Below are positions 6,660 to 15,228 of a stretch of 64,000 nucleotides of DNA, piece by piece; positions within the stretch are counted from its first letter, which is position 1, and each line of letters opens with the position of its first letter. Source of the stretch: JALZEG01 sp035942255 (lineage in GTDB: Bacteria; Actinomycetota; CADDZG01; WHSQ01); assembly GCA_035942255.1 (NCBI GenBank), contig DASZDG010000044.1:62001-126000 (forward strand), given 5' to 3'. The translations under genes were made by a program, and so were the position numbers. The notes beneath the pieces are model-generated. The model saw nothing but the letters and a program-made list of their open reading frames with translations, ran no database searches and was not told the origin of the DNA.

Positions 6660-7955
6660 TCAGTGGCCGGAGCCGGCCGGATGCGACCGCCAGACCGGAG
6701 GCACGACCTCCGACGGCGACTCGGCGCTCATCATCCGCAACAGCCATGCCCGCAGCGGGGCGGGCACGTGCCACCGCACCCCACTGCGCGCCACCGTGCT
6801 CGTGTCTTCGCCTTTGCGGGACTCGCAATGGCGCAGCCGTTCGCCGGTCGTGCACGTGTCGGCGAGGGGGCCGCCGTCGAGGAGATCGTTGCCGTCCCCT
6901 CCGTCCAGAGTGTCCCTCCCACGGGGAAGGAACTCCTTCTTCCACGGCCCCAGGTCCACCCACGGAGTGAACGGCGAGTCCCCGGTGATCGAATCGTCGC
7001 CGGCAACGCCGTCGAGAAGGTCGTCCCCCCCTCCCCCGTAGAGCCTGTTGGCGGCTCCGCTTCCCACGATGACGTCGTCCCCGGCCGTCCCCAGGAAGTC
7101 CTCGACCCCGAGCATCCGGTCGGGGATGCGCCCCGTGCTGGTGACGGTGCCTTCGTCGAGGTTCGCCTGCACGCCCTGGCTTACGAGGGCAAAGACGGCG
7201 TCGGAGGTTCTTCCGCCACCCCCGTCCAGAACGTCTCCGTCGACCGTGGCAAACAGGATGTCACCACCCCCTGCCCCGAAGACGACATCCGAGCCCAGGA
7301 ACCCGGTGAGGACGTTCGGTCGTTCGTCGCCGAACACGACGTCGGCCGACGCCGACCCGATGGCGTTCTCGATCGAGCTGAGGGCGTTGGACTCGGCGAT
7401 CGTGACCACGCGCCCGTTCCGGAGGTCGATCATCAGGGGGTAGTTGGAGAAGAGCCCGAAGAAGGTGTCGGTCCCCGGGCCGCCGTCGAGCACGTCCTCC
7501 CCCGGGTCGTCCGCGATGATGTCGTCCCCTCCCCCTCCGGAGAACGAGTCCGCAGAGGAGTCGGCTCCCGTGTCGGCGAGGCTCGAGAGAGCATGGTCCT
7601 CGGCCACGAAGTCGGAGCCGCCGCCGCCCGACGCCTCGTCGGCCCCGTCACCCGACGCTACGAAGTCCACCCCCGGGCCCCCGTCTAGCCGGTCGTCCCC
7701 GGCGCCGGCGCAGAGCGCGTCGTGTCCTTCCAGGCCGTAGACGTCGTCATCGCCGCCGAGGGCCACGATGACGTCCCGCCCGGGGCCGCCCAGGATCACG
7801 TCGTCCCCGTTCGTCCCTACGATCGTGGCCTTCGCGCCGAAGCAACGGCGTGCCTGGCCGTCGTGGCTCGCATGCACGGGTGTCGCGCCGGCGGCCGGAA
7901 GCAGGCCCGCAGCGATCGCGAGCAGGATCAGCGTGCGTGCCGGCCTGAACCTCAC
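6660..7955 (-). CDS. Secreted RTX-like calcium-binding repeat protein 2
   Basis: 431 residues if translated from the GTG at 7955, the point where a signal peptide starts (RPARTLILLAIAAGLLPAAGATPVHA). The reading frame stays open for another 280 codons upstream, but that part is antisense to ligA. RTX-type repeats (TNGDDVILGGPGRD, GGGGSDFVAED, GDDVIVGSGAANRLYGGGGDDLLDG) fill the protein. It shares with protein 1 the opening RCFG...IVGTNGDD, the ordering of blocks and the terminal DTCTTGERLRHCES Cys pair, so the two arose by duplication. A GGAG box lies about 10 nt before the start. It may be cotranscribed with ligA, whose stop is 62 nt upstream. Confidence 0.8.
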   Translation of the reverse strand: MRFRPARTLILLAIAAGLLPAAGATPVHASHDGQARRCFGAKATIVGTNGDDVILGGPGRDVIVALGGDDDVYGLEGHDALCAGAGDDRLDGGPGVDFVASGDGADEASGGGGSDFVAEDHALSSLADTGADSSADSFSGGGGDDIIADDPGEDVLDGGPGTDTFFGLFSNYPLMIDLRNGRVVTIAESNALSSIENAIGSASADVVFGDERPNVLTGFLGSDVVFGAGGGDILFATVDGDVLDGGGGRTSDAVFALVSQGVQANLDEGTVTSTGRIPDRMLGVEDFLGTAGDDVIVGSGAANRLYGGGGDDLLDGVAGDDSITGDSPFTPWVDLGPWKKEFLPRGRDTLDGGDGNDLLDGGPLADTCTTGERLRHCESRKGEDTSTVARSGVRWHVPAPLRAWLLRMMSAESPSEVVPPVWRSHPAGSGH

Positions 7956-8017
7956 ACCGAAGCGCTTCTCCGGCGGACGGTGGTGTCCTGCCCTCGGGGA
8001 CGGACGCAAGGGGCCGG

Positions 8018-10018
8018 CTATGTCCCGAGGAGCTCCCGGAACGCCTTCTCGTCCAGCGTGGCGATGCCCAGCTCCTGCGCCTTGTTGAACTTCGAGGCAC
8101 CCGGGCTCTCGCCGACGACGACGTAGTCGGTCTTCTTCGAGACGCTGCCGGTGACCTTGCCGCCGCGGGACTCGACGGCCTCTTCGGCGGCCGCGCGGGA
8201 GAACCCCTCGAGGGTGCCGGTGATCACGAACGTCTTCCCCTCGAGCGGCCCGTCCTTCTTCCTGAGGGCCTGCCGCGGGTCGACGCCTGCGGCCTTCAGC
8301 CGGTCGATGACGTCGAGGTTCCGGGGCTGCGCGAAGAACGCGGTGATCGAGCGCGCGATGACCTCGCCGATCCCGGGCATCGCGAGGAGGTCCTCCTCGG
8401 TCATCTCGCGCAGCCGGTCGAGCGACCCGGCCTCGGCCGCGATGTCGAACGCCCTCCCGCCGACGTGCGGGATGCCCAGCGCGATCAGCAGGTTGCCGAG
8501 AGGCCGCTTCTTCGACGCCTCGATCGCGTTCATCAGGTTCCGGATCGAGATCTCGCCCCAGCCCTCGTGCCCCTCGAAGTCCGAGGGCTTCAGGCTGTAG
8601 ACGTCGGCGACGTCCTTCAGGAGGCCGCGGTCGATCAGCCACATGATCGTCTTGTAGCCGAGGCCCTCGATGTCCATCGCGCCGCGCGACGCGAAGTGGA
8701 ACAGGCTCTCCACGAGCTGCGAGGGGCACTCGAGGTTCACGCACCTCGTCGCGGCCTCGCCCTCCTGGCGCACGAGCGGCTGGCCGCACGACGGGCACTT
8801 CTTCGGCATCTCGAACGGGACCGAGCCCTTCGGGCGGAGCGACAGCACGGGGCCGACGACCTCGGGGATCACGTCGCCGGCGCGGCGGACGATCACGGTG
8901 TCACCCCGGCGGACGTCCTTGCGCTTGACCTCGTCCTCGTTGTGCAGCGTCGCGGTCGAGATCGTTACGCCGCCGACGAAGACCGGGTCGAGCTGCGCCC
9001 ACGGCGTCGCGACGCCGGTGCGGCCGACGTGGACGTTGATGTCGAGCAGCTTCGTCGTGCGCTCCTCCGGCGGGAACTTGTACGCGATCGCCCAGCGCGG
9101 CGCCTTCGCGGTGTACCCGAGCTCTTCCTGCTGGTCGATCGAGTCGACCTTCACGACGACCCCGTCGATCTCGTACGGGACGTCGTGCCGATGCTCCTGC
9201 CAGTGCGTGCAGAACGCGTAGACCGCGTCGAGGTCCTCGACACGCCGGTTGTTGGAGTTCGTCCGGAGCCCGAGGTCGCGCAACGTCTCGAGGGCCTCCC
9301 AGTGCGCCTTGAACCGGCGGCCCTCCGCATAACCGATCCCGTGGCAGATCAGCGAGAGGCTGCGCTGCGCCGTGACCTTAGGGTCCTTCTGGCGCAGCGA
9401 CCCCGCCGCGGCGTTCCGGGGGTTGGCGAAGACCTTCCCCTCACTCTCGCCCAGACGCTCGTTGAGCTTGGCGAAGTCGTCCGTCGTCATGTAGACCTCG
9501 CCGCGCACCTCGAGGATCTTCGGCGCGTCGCCGCGCAGCCGCAGGGGGACGGCGGGGATCGTCTTGAGGTTCGCGGTGATGTCCTCGCCGGTGCGGCCGT
9601 CACCGCGCGTCGCGCCCTTGACCAGCACGCCGTCCTCGTAGATCAGGTTGACGGCAACGCCGTCCATCTTCTGCTCGACGACGAACCCGCCGGCACTGCC
9701 GATGCCGCGCTCGACGCGCTTGCCCCACGCCTGGAGCTCCTCCAGCGAGAAGCAGTTGTCGAGCGACATCATCGGCGTCCGGTGCTCGACCGGCGCGAAG
9801 AGGTCGGACGGCGGAGCGCCCACGCGCTGCGTCGGGGAGTCGGGCGTCACGAGCTCGGGCCGGGCCTCCTCGAGCTCTATGAGCTCGCGCACGAGCGCGT
9901 CGTACTCGACGTCGGCGATCTCCGGGGCGTCGAGCACGTGGTAGCGGTAGGAGTGGTAGTCGATCGCCTCGCGCAGCTCGGCGACGCGCGCCGCGGCGGC
10001 GTCCTTCCTCGGCGGCAT
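8018..10018 (-). CDS. ligA: NAD-dependent DNA ligase
   Basis: 666 residues, the normal LigA length. The N-terminal Ia domain (YHSYRYHVLD) precedes the adenylation domain, whose catalytic lysine is K117 in the KMDG motif. The zinc finger is present (CPSCGQPL...CVNLECPSQ), as are helix-hairpin-helix repeats (MPGIGEV) and a C-terminal BRCT domain (GKTFVITGTL...KTDYVVVGESPGAS). It seals nicks in replication and repair using NAD+. The ATG at 10018 is preceded by the methyltransferase stop at 10021, so the two are closely linked. Longer in-frame extension upstream is shadow of the methyltransferase gene. Confidence 0.97.
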   Translation of the reverse strand: MPPRKDAAAARVAELREAIDYHSYRYHVLDAPEIADVEYDALVRELIELEEARPELVTPDSPTQRVGAPPSDLFAPVEHRTPMMSLDNCFSLEELQAWGKRVERGIGSAGGFVVEQKMDGVAVNLIYEDGVLVKGATRGDGRTGEDITANLKTIPAVPLRLRGDAPKILEVRGEVYMTTDDFAKLNERLGESEGKVFANPRNAAAGSLRQKDPKVTAQRSLSLICHGIGYAEGRRFKAHWEALETLRDLGLRTNSNNRRVEDLDAVYAFCTHWQEHRHDVPYEIDGVVVKVDSIDQQEELGYTAKAPRWAIAYKFPPEERTTKLLDINVHVGRTGVATPWAQLDPVFVGGVTISTATLHNEDEVKRKDVRRGDTVIVRRAGDVIPEVVGPVLSLRPKGSVPFEMPKKCPSCGQPLVRQEGEAATRCVNLECPSQLVESLFHFASRGAMDIEGLGYKTIMWLIDRGLLKDVADVYSLKPSDFEGHEGWGEISIRNLMNAIEASKKRPLGNLLIALGIPHVGGRAFDIAAEAGSLDRLREMTEEDLLAMPGIGEVIARSITAFFAQPRNLDVIDRLKAAGVDPRQALRKKDGPLEGKTFVITGTLEGFSRAAAEEAVESRGGKVTGSVSKKTDYVVVGESPGASKFNKAQELGIATLDEKAFRELLGT

Positions 10019-10020
10019 CG

Positions 10021-10773
10021 CTACCTCTCCGCCAGCAGCATGAGCCGCCGGCGCGTGAAGACCCAGTCGTCCCCGTCGCGTTCGAACCCCATGCCCGTCT
10101 CGGGGCCGATCTTCTCGATGAGCTCGGAGACGCGCGCGATGCGCTCCTCGGGGAACTCGCCGGGCCACATCCACGTCGACAGCCGCTGCTCCGACTCGGC
10201 CACCCGCTCGTCCAGGATCTCGAGCCCCGCCGAGCGGGCGATCATCCGGTACGCGGACGGGGGCCGCGAGACCGCGTGCGACGGGTCGCGCGCCAGCTCG
10301 AGCTCGGTCATCATCAGCGCTTCTTCGTAGCGCTCGGTCGCGACCTGGTCCACGATCAGCACGCGGCCCCCGGGCCGCGTCACCCTCCTCATCTCCTTCA
10401 CCACCGCGGCGGGCTCGTGCACGTGGTGGAGCGCCTGCGCGCTCGTCACGAGGTCCGACGACGCCGACTTCAGCGGCAGCCGCCGCCCGTCGCCGGCGAC
10501 GAGGTGGAGCATCCCGTGGCGGCGGGCCTCGCCGAGCATCGCCCGCGTGAGGTCCACCGCGACCAGCCGCGCGGCGACCTCGCCGAACAGTGCGAGGAAG
10601 TTGCCGGTCCCGGCCCCCACCTCCACCACGGTGTCGCCGGGCCTGGCACCGGAGAAGGCGACGACGTCCAGCGCGTCGAACCGGCCGGCGGTGCGCTCGA
10701 CGAAGTGCCCGGCGGCGCGTTCGAACTCGTGGCGGATCACCTCGTCGTGCGAGGCGTTTGCTCCCTCAGCCAA
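10021..10773 (-). CDS. Class I SAM-dependent methyltransferase
   Basis: 250 residues. Motif I VEVGAGTGNFL (about residues 50-60), LVAVDLTRAMLGEARRHG, SSDLVTSAQALHHVHEP and RVTRPGGRVLIVDQV are those of UbiE/COQ5-like class I methyltransferases. The proposed TTG start at 10773 overlaps the mnmA stop by 8 nt and has no clear ribosome site, so translation may be coupled to mnmA; an in-frame GTG about 10 codons on is an alternative. Substrate unknown. Its place between mnmA and ligA does not reveal a role. Confidence 0.78.
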   Translation of the reverse strand: MAEGANASHDEVIRHEFERAAGHFVERTAGRFDALDVVAFSGARPGDTVVEVGAGTGNFLALFGEVAARLVAVDLTRAMLGEARRHGMLHLVAGDGRRLPLKSASSDLVTSAQALHHVHEPAAVVKEMRRVTRPGGRVLIVDQVATERYEEALMMTELELARDPSHAVSRPPSAYRMIARSAGLEILDERVAESEQRLSTWMWPGEFPEERIARVSELIEKIGPETGMGFERDGDDWVFTRRRLMLLAER

Positions 10774-11854
10774 CGGGCGCGGGACGGGCCGGGACGACGG
10801 AATCGACGATGCCGCCGCCGAGCAGCTCGGAAGGATCGTCTGCCGAGTAAAGAGCGGCCGACTGGCCGGGGGCGACGGCCTCTACGGGGGCCCCGAAGCA
10901 GATGCGATCACCGTCGATCGTCGCGGGGTACGCGTCGCCGTGCGCGCGGTACTGGACGAGGACCTCGCTTCCGTCCGGCGCGGGGGCCGCGACGAAGCTG
11001 GTCTCGGCCAGCGTCACGGCCGCGGCCGCCAGGTCGCGCCGGTCCCCTATCCGCACCGAGTTCGTCGCGGCGTCAACGGACGTCACGAACACGGGGCGGC
11101 CGAGCGCGATGCCGAGGCCCTTGCGCTGCCCGACCGTGTACCGGCCGATCCCGCGGTGCTTCCCTACCACGGCCCCCGCGGCATCGAGGATCGGCCCCGG
11201 CACCGCGGCGGCGGCCATGCTCTCGCCCACGTACGCGTCGAAGTCGCCGTCGCGCACGAAGCAGATCTCCTGCGAGTCGGGCTTGCGCGCCGTGCGCAGG
11301 CCGAGCCGCGCCGCGATCTCGCGCGTGACGCTCTTGTCCTGCGACCCGACGGGGAACAGGCAGCGCGATAGCTGCCGCTGCGTCAGCATCCACAGCACGT
11401 ACGACTGGTCCTTGGCCGCGTCCGCGCCGCGGTGCAGCCGGTAGACGCCGTCGCGCTCGACGACGCGCGCGTAGTGGCCGGTCGCGAGCACGTCCGCACC
11501 GAGCGCCGTCGCCTTCTCGAGGAGCGCGTCGAACTTGACCCAGTGGTTGCACCGAACGCACGGGTTCGGGGTGCGGCCCGCCAGGTACTGCTCGTGGAAG
11601 TCACGGCGCACCGTGGTCTCGAAGTGCTCGGCGTAGTTCAGCACGTAGAACGGGATCCCGAGCACGTCGGCGACGCGGCGCGCGTCCTCGGCGGCACCGA
11701 GGTTGCAGCACCCCGAGTTGGAGTTCGCCGCCTCGCCCTTCCAGAGCTTCAGCATCACGCCGGTCACGTCGTATCCGTCCTCGACGAGGAGGGCCGCGGC
11801 GACCGACGAGTCCACGCCGCCCGACATCGCGACGACGGCCTTGCGGCGGCTCAC
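10766..11854 (-). CDS. mnmA: tRNA-specific 2-thiouridylase
   Basis: 362 residues. PP-loop SGGVDSS at about residues 11-17, the catalytic cysteines in TPNPCVRCN and SQEICFV, and GHYARV are diagnostic of MnmA, which thiolates U34 of Lys, Glu and Gln tRNAs. The GTG start at 11854 overlaps the cysteine desulfurase TGA by 4 nt. That coupling makes sense: the desulfurase supplies the sulfur, by relay or directly. Confidence 0.95.
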   Translation of the reverse strand: MSRRKAVVAMSGGVDSSVAAALLVEDGYDVTGVMLKLWKGEAANSNSGCCNLGAAEDARRVADVLGIPFYVLNYAEHFETTVRRDFHEQYLAGRTPNPCVRCNHWVKFDALLEKATALGADVLATGHYARVVERDGVYRLHRGADAAKDQSYVLWMLTQRQLSRCLFPVGSQDKSVTREIAARLGLRTARKPDSQEICFVRDGDFDAYVGESMAAAAVPGPILDAAGAVVGKHRGIGRYTVGQRKGLGIALGRPVFVTSVDAATNSVRIGDRRDLAAAAVTLAETSFVAAPAPDGSEVLVQYRAHGDAYPATIDGDRICFGAPVEAVAPGQSAALYSADDPSELLGGGIVDSVVPARPAPVG

Positions 11855-12996
11855 GCGACCTTCCGGGCGCGCTCGACGACCTCGGGCAGCGCCGCGAGGA
11901 CCGCGTCGACGTCGGCACGGGTAGAGGTCCGGCCGAGCGAGAACCGCAGGCTCCCCTTCGCGAGCTCCTTCGGGACGCCGATGGCGAGCAGGACGTGCGA
12001 CGGGTCGAGCGCGCCGGACGCGCACGCGGACCCCGACGAGCACGCGATGCCCGCCGCGTCGAGGAGCAGCAGCATCGTCTCGCCGTCGGTCCCCGGGATG
12101 CACACGTTGACGTTCCCCGCGACGCGGTGGTCCAGCCGCCCGTTCACGACGACGTCGGGCACGAGCGCGCGGATCCCGTCGAGGAGCGCGCCGCGCAGCT
12201 CGAGCAGCCGGTCCGACTTCTCGTAGACCTCCTTCGCGGCGATCTCCGCCGCCACGCCGAACCCCGCGATGCCCGCGACGTTGTGCGTGCCGGAGCGCAG
12301 CCCCCGCTCCTGGCCGCCGCCGTGCAGGACCGGCTCGACCGCGACCGACGACCGGACGAACAGCGCGCCGACGCCCTTCGGGCCGCCCGCCTTGTGCGCG
12401 GCGAACGCCGCTAGGTCGACTCCCCATGCGTGCACGTCGACGGGCACGTTGCCGAGCGCCTGGACCGCGTCGGTGTGCACGAGCGCCCGCGGGTTCGCAG
12501 CCTTCACGGCCTCAGTGATCGCGCTCATGTGCTGGACGGTCCCGATCTCGTTGTTGACGGTCATGACCGACACGAGCACGGTCGAGGGCCGGACGGCCTC
12601 GGCGACGCGCTGCGGATCGACGGAGCCGTCGGGCTCGACCGGCACCTTCGTGACCTCGAAACCGCTCTGCTTCAGCGCGGTCGCGGCGTCGAGGACCGCG
12701 TGGTGCTCGAACGCCGTCACGACGACGTGGTCGCCGTCGCCGCGCCGCTTGTGTGCGGCCCCCTTGATCGCGAGGTTGTCGGCCTCGGTGCCGCCGCCGG
12801 TGAACACGATCTCCGACGGCCCCGCGCCGATCGCCGCGGCGACGCGGTCGCGGGCGTCCTCGATCACAGCGCGGGCGCGCCGCCCGGCCGCGTGGACGGA
12901 AGACGGGTTGCCGAAGTCCTCGGCGAGGGCGCGGGCCATCGCGTCGGCGACCTCGGGGAGGACCGGCGTGGTGGCGGCGTGGTCGAGGTAGTGCAT
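11851..12996 (-). CDS. Cysteine desulfurase, IscS/NifS class
   Basis: 381 residues. N-terminal YLDHAATTP, PLP lysine in AAHKAGGPKGVGAL (about residue 200), and the catalytic cysteine loop SSGSACASG typical of group I (IscS/NifS) enzymes. It removes sulfur from cysteine as a persulfide for tRNA thiolation and Fe-S cluster assembly. It overlaps mnmA by 4 nt, so tRNA thiolation is the most direct job; no iscU lies nearby, though a NifU-like gene is present at 33 kb. Confidence 0.95.
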   Translation of the reverse strand: MHYLDHAATTPVLPEVADAMARALAEDFGNPSSVHAAGRRARAVIEDARDRVAAAIGAGPSEIVFTGGGTEADNLAIKGAAHKRRGDGDHVVVTAFEHHAVLDAATALKQSGFEVTKVPVEPDGSVDPQRVAEAVRPSTVLVSVMTVNNEIGTVQHMSAITEAVKAANPRALVHTDAVQALGNVPVDVHAWGVDLAAFAAHKAGGPKGVGALFVRSSVAVEPVLHGGGQERGLRSGTHNVAGIAGFGVAAEIAAKEVYEKSDRLLELRGALLDGIRALVPDVVVNGRLDHRVAGNVNVCIPGTDGETMLLLLDAAGIACSSGSACASGALDPSHVLLAIGVPKELAKGSLRFSLGRTSTRADVDAVLAALPEVVERARKVA

Positions 12997-13026
12997 GAGC
13001 CCAGGATAAGACGTGGGTGTGACGAG

Positions 13027-13410
13027 CTAGGCCTTCGGCCCCTCCTCCGGGCCCTCTTCCGAGAGCCGCCTCTCCAGCTCCGCTATCTCGGCGTCCAGCG
13101 CCCCCGCGTCGACGGTCCGGCGGCGGCGCTCGAAGTCCCGCATGCGCTTGGGGTAGCCGATGACCTGCGCGTCGTAGACCGGGATCCCATGGCTCTCGCA
13201 GAACGCGACGGCGTCACCGGGCTCGCGCACGGGGGCGCGCAGGTGGTCGCCGTCCCGGTCGACGAGCAGCAGCGTCGTCGGGCTCGTGGCGGTCTGCGGC
13301 TCGATGTAGCCCTCGACGCCCTTCCGCTCGGCGACGAACACGTCGAGCTCCTTCAGCCCGGGATTGTTCTTCTTCGAGAAGAAAGCCCTGATCCGGTCCC
13401 CCAGTGACAC
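13027..13410 (-). CDS. Conserved small protein of unknown function next to etfA
   Basis: 127 residues from a GTG at 13410. The N-terminus (RIRAFFSKKNNPGLKELDVF) is basic; the middle contains LLLVDRDGDHLRAPV and a conserved-looking GIPVYDAQVIGYPKRMRDF, and the end is an acidic helix (LDAEIAELERRLSEEG). No signal peptide or membrane segment is seen. The start is 4 nt past the etfA stop, so it belongs to the etfB-etfA transcript. I do not recognise the family. Confidence 0.7.
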   Translation of the reverse strand: MSLGDRIRAFFSKKNNPGLKELDVFVAERKGVEGYIEPQTATSPTTLLLVDRDGDHLRAPVREPGDAVAFCESHGIPVYDAQVIGYPKRMRDFERRRRTVDAGALDAEIAELERRLSEEGPEEGPKA

Positions 13411-13414
13411 GCGC

Positions 13415-14374
13415 TCACCCCTTGCGGGACTTCACCTCGTCGATGAGCTGCGGCAGGATCTTCAACGCGTCGCCGACGATCCCGAGGTCCGCGATCTGGA
13501 AGATCGGGGCCTCCTCGTCCTTGTTGATCGCGATGATCCTCTTGGCTCCCTTCATACCCACGATGTGCTGCGTGGCGCCGCTGATGCCGACCGCGATGTA
13601 GACGCCGGGCTTGACGGTCTTGCCCGTCTGGCCGATCTGGTACGCGTACGGCACCCAGCCGGAGTCCACGACCGCGCGGGTCGCGCCGACGGCCGCGTTC
13701 CCGATCAGGCCGGCGAGCTCGTCGAGCAGCTTGAAGTTGCCGGCCTCGCCGAGGCCGCGGCCCCCGGAGATCACGACCGGCGCCTCCTCGAGCCGCGGGC
13801 CGCTCGCCTCCTCCTCGTGGCGCTCGACGCGCCGCGCCTTCTTCAGCTCGTCGTCGATGTCGACGTCCACCTCGACCACCTCGGCCTCGCCGCCGGACGG
13901 CTCCGCGACGAACGACTTCGGCCGGACGAGCGCGAGCTTCGGCTCGCCCTCGAGCTCGACGTCGACGAGCGTTGCGCCGCCGAAGATCGCGGTCTGGGCC
14001 TTGTCGACGGAGTGGAGTCCGGTCACGTTGCTCATGAGCGTCGAGCCGGTCTTCGCCGACAGCCTCCCCGCGATGTCGCGGGAGTCGTAGTTGGTGGCGA
14101 ACAGGATCAGGTCGGGCTCGTGCTCCTGGATCAGCTCGTACAGCGCCTGGGCCGCGGGCTGCGCGACGTAGTCCGCGTAGTCGTCGTCGTCGCTCGCGTA
14201 GACCGTGCTCGCGCCGTACTCGCCCAGCTTCTCCGCCGCGTCGGTCGCGCCCGGGCCGAGCGCGACGGCGGCTACCTCGTCGCCGATCTCGCGCGCCTTC
14301 GTCAGCAGCTCGAGAGCGGCGGTATCGACGCCACCGTCGGGCGTCACCTCTGCGTAAACCCACACCGTCGACAT
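13415..14374 (-). CDS. etfA: Electron transfer flavoprotein alpha subunit
   Basis: 319 residues. The C-terminal FAD-binding signature is clear: VVISGGRGLGE, PYAYQIGQTGKTV, YIAVGISGATQHIVGMKGAKRIIAINKDEEAPIF. The N-terminal domain interacts with EtfB. EtfAB passes electrons from acyl-CoA dehydrogenases to the quinone pool. Only 1 nt separates its start from the etfB stop, as expected of a heterodimer operon. An acidic internal stretch (EVVEVDVDIDDELKKARRVERHEEE) is normal for the linker region. Confidence 0.95.
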   Translation of the reverse strand: MSTVWVYAEVTPDGGVDTAALELLTKAREIGDEVAAVALGPGATDAAEKLGEYGASTVYASDDDDYADYVAQPAAQALYELIQEHEPDLILFATNYDSRDIAGRLSAKTGSTLMSNVTGLHSVDKAQTAIFGGATLVDVELEGEPKLALVRPKSFVAEPSGGEAEVVEVDVDIDDELKKARRVERHEEEASGPRLEEAPVVISGGRGLGEAGNFKLLDELAGLIGNAAVGATRAVVDSGWVPYAYQIGQTGKTVKPGVYIAVGISGATQHIVGMKGAKRIIAINKDEEAPIFQIADLGIVGDALKILPQLIDEVKSRKG

Positions 14375-14375
14375 C

Positions 14376-15140
14376 TCAGATCACCTTCGCTTCCGTGAGG
14401 AAATCGGCGATGCGCGCCGCGCCCGAGCCGTCGTCCTGGACGACCTCGCCCGCCTTGCGCTCCTCGGCGGCGGCGATCTCCACGATGTTCTGCTTGACCG
14501 CGACGTCGTCGCCGGACAGGCCGAGGTCCGCGACGGAGAGCGTCTCGACCGGCTTCTTCTTCGCCGCCATGATGCCCTTGAACGACGCGTAGCGGGGCTC
14601 GTTGACGCCGGCGGTCACCGTGATGAGGGCCGGGAGGTCGCACTCGACGACGTGGTAGCCGTCGGCGGTCTGGCGGTTGATCGTGACGCTGCCCTCGGCC
14701 GCGTCGATCGTCTTCGCGAACGTCACCTGCGGGACGCCGAGGAACTCCGCCAGCGTCGACGTCATCGTGCCGGTGTAGCCGTCGGTCGATTCGACGCCGC
14801 CGATGACGATGTCGAACTGCTCGCGGGAGATCGCCGAGGCGAGCACCCGGGCGGTCACGAGCGCGTCCGCGCCCTGGAGCGAGTCGTCGCTGACCAGAAC
14901 GCCCTTGTCGGCGCCCATCGAGAGCGCCCGCTTGATCGCGTCCATGGCGGCGGGAGGCCCCATCGAGACGACCGTGACGTTGCCGCCGTGCGTCTCCTTC
15001 ATCTGGAGGCCGGCCTCGACGCCGAACTCGTCACCGGGGTCGAGGACACCCTGGACGCCCTCGCGCTTCAGCCGGTGCCCGTCCATCTCGGGGGGGATGT
15101 TCGGGTCGGGGATGTGTTTTACGCACACCACTATCTCCAA
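14376..15140 (-). CDS. etfB: Electron transfer flavoprotein beta subunit
   Basis: 254 residues, starting at a TTG (15138-15140) 6 nt after AGGAGG. It has the EtfB opening VVCVKHIPDPN, SMGADKGVLVSDD and the AMP-binding DGYTGTMTSTLAEFLGVPQV region. It forms the AMP-containing half of the electron transfer flavoprotein with the downstream etfA. The acyl-CoA genes elsewhere in the window (MaoC/SDR, crotonases) belong to pathways that would feed it. Confidence 0.95.
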   Translation of the reverse strand: MEIVVCVKHIPDPNIPPEMDGHRLKREGVQGVLDPGDEFGVEAGLQMKETHGGNVTVVSMGPPAAMDAIKRALSMGADKGVLVSDDSLQGADALVTARVLASAISREQFDIVIGGVESTDGYTGTMTSTLAEFLGVPQVTFAKTIDAAEGSVTINRQTADGYHVVECDLPALITVTAGVNEPRYASFKGIMAAKKKPVETLSVADLGLSGDDVAVKQNIVEIAAAEERKAGEVVQDDGSGAARIADFLTEAKVI

Positions 15141-15185
15141 CGGGACCTCCTACGAAGAGTGCGTGCGGCCGCCGGGGGCCGGGAG

Positions 15186-15203
15186 TGCTTGCAATAGCAA
15201 GCA
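15186..15203. promoter_or_regulatory. Inverted repeat upstream of etfBA
   Basis: Perfect TGCTTGC-AATA-GCAAGCA, 46 nt upstream of the etfB start and 26 nt past the end of the MBL-fold gene. It could be an operator for etfBA or a small hairpin ending the MBL transcript; no U-tract follows, which favours an operator. Confidence 0.4.
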
Positions 15204-15228
15204 CCAAACATACCGTGGCCCGAGGGCG

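Noticed and set aside
7956..8798. N-terminal extension of RTX protein 2 into the ligA gene
   Set aside because: That part is antisense to ligA and is arginine-rich noise; a signal peptide begins exactly at the GTG at 7955.
10766..12427. Extended reading of mnmA upstream to 12427
   Set aside because: The extra residues are antisense-like Arg/Gly noise over the cysteine desulfurase; the PP-loop starts right after the GTG at 11854.
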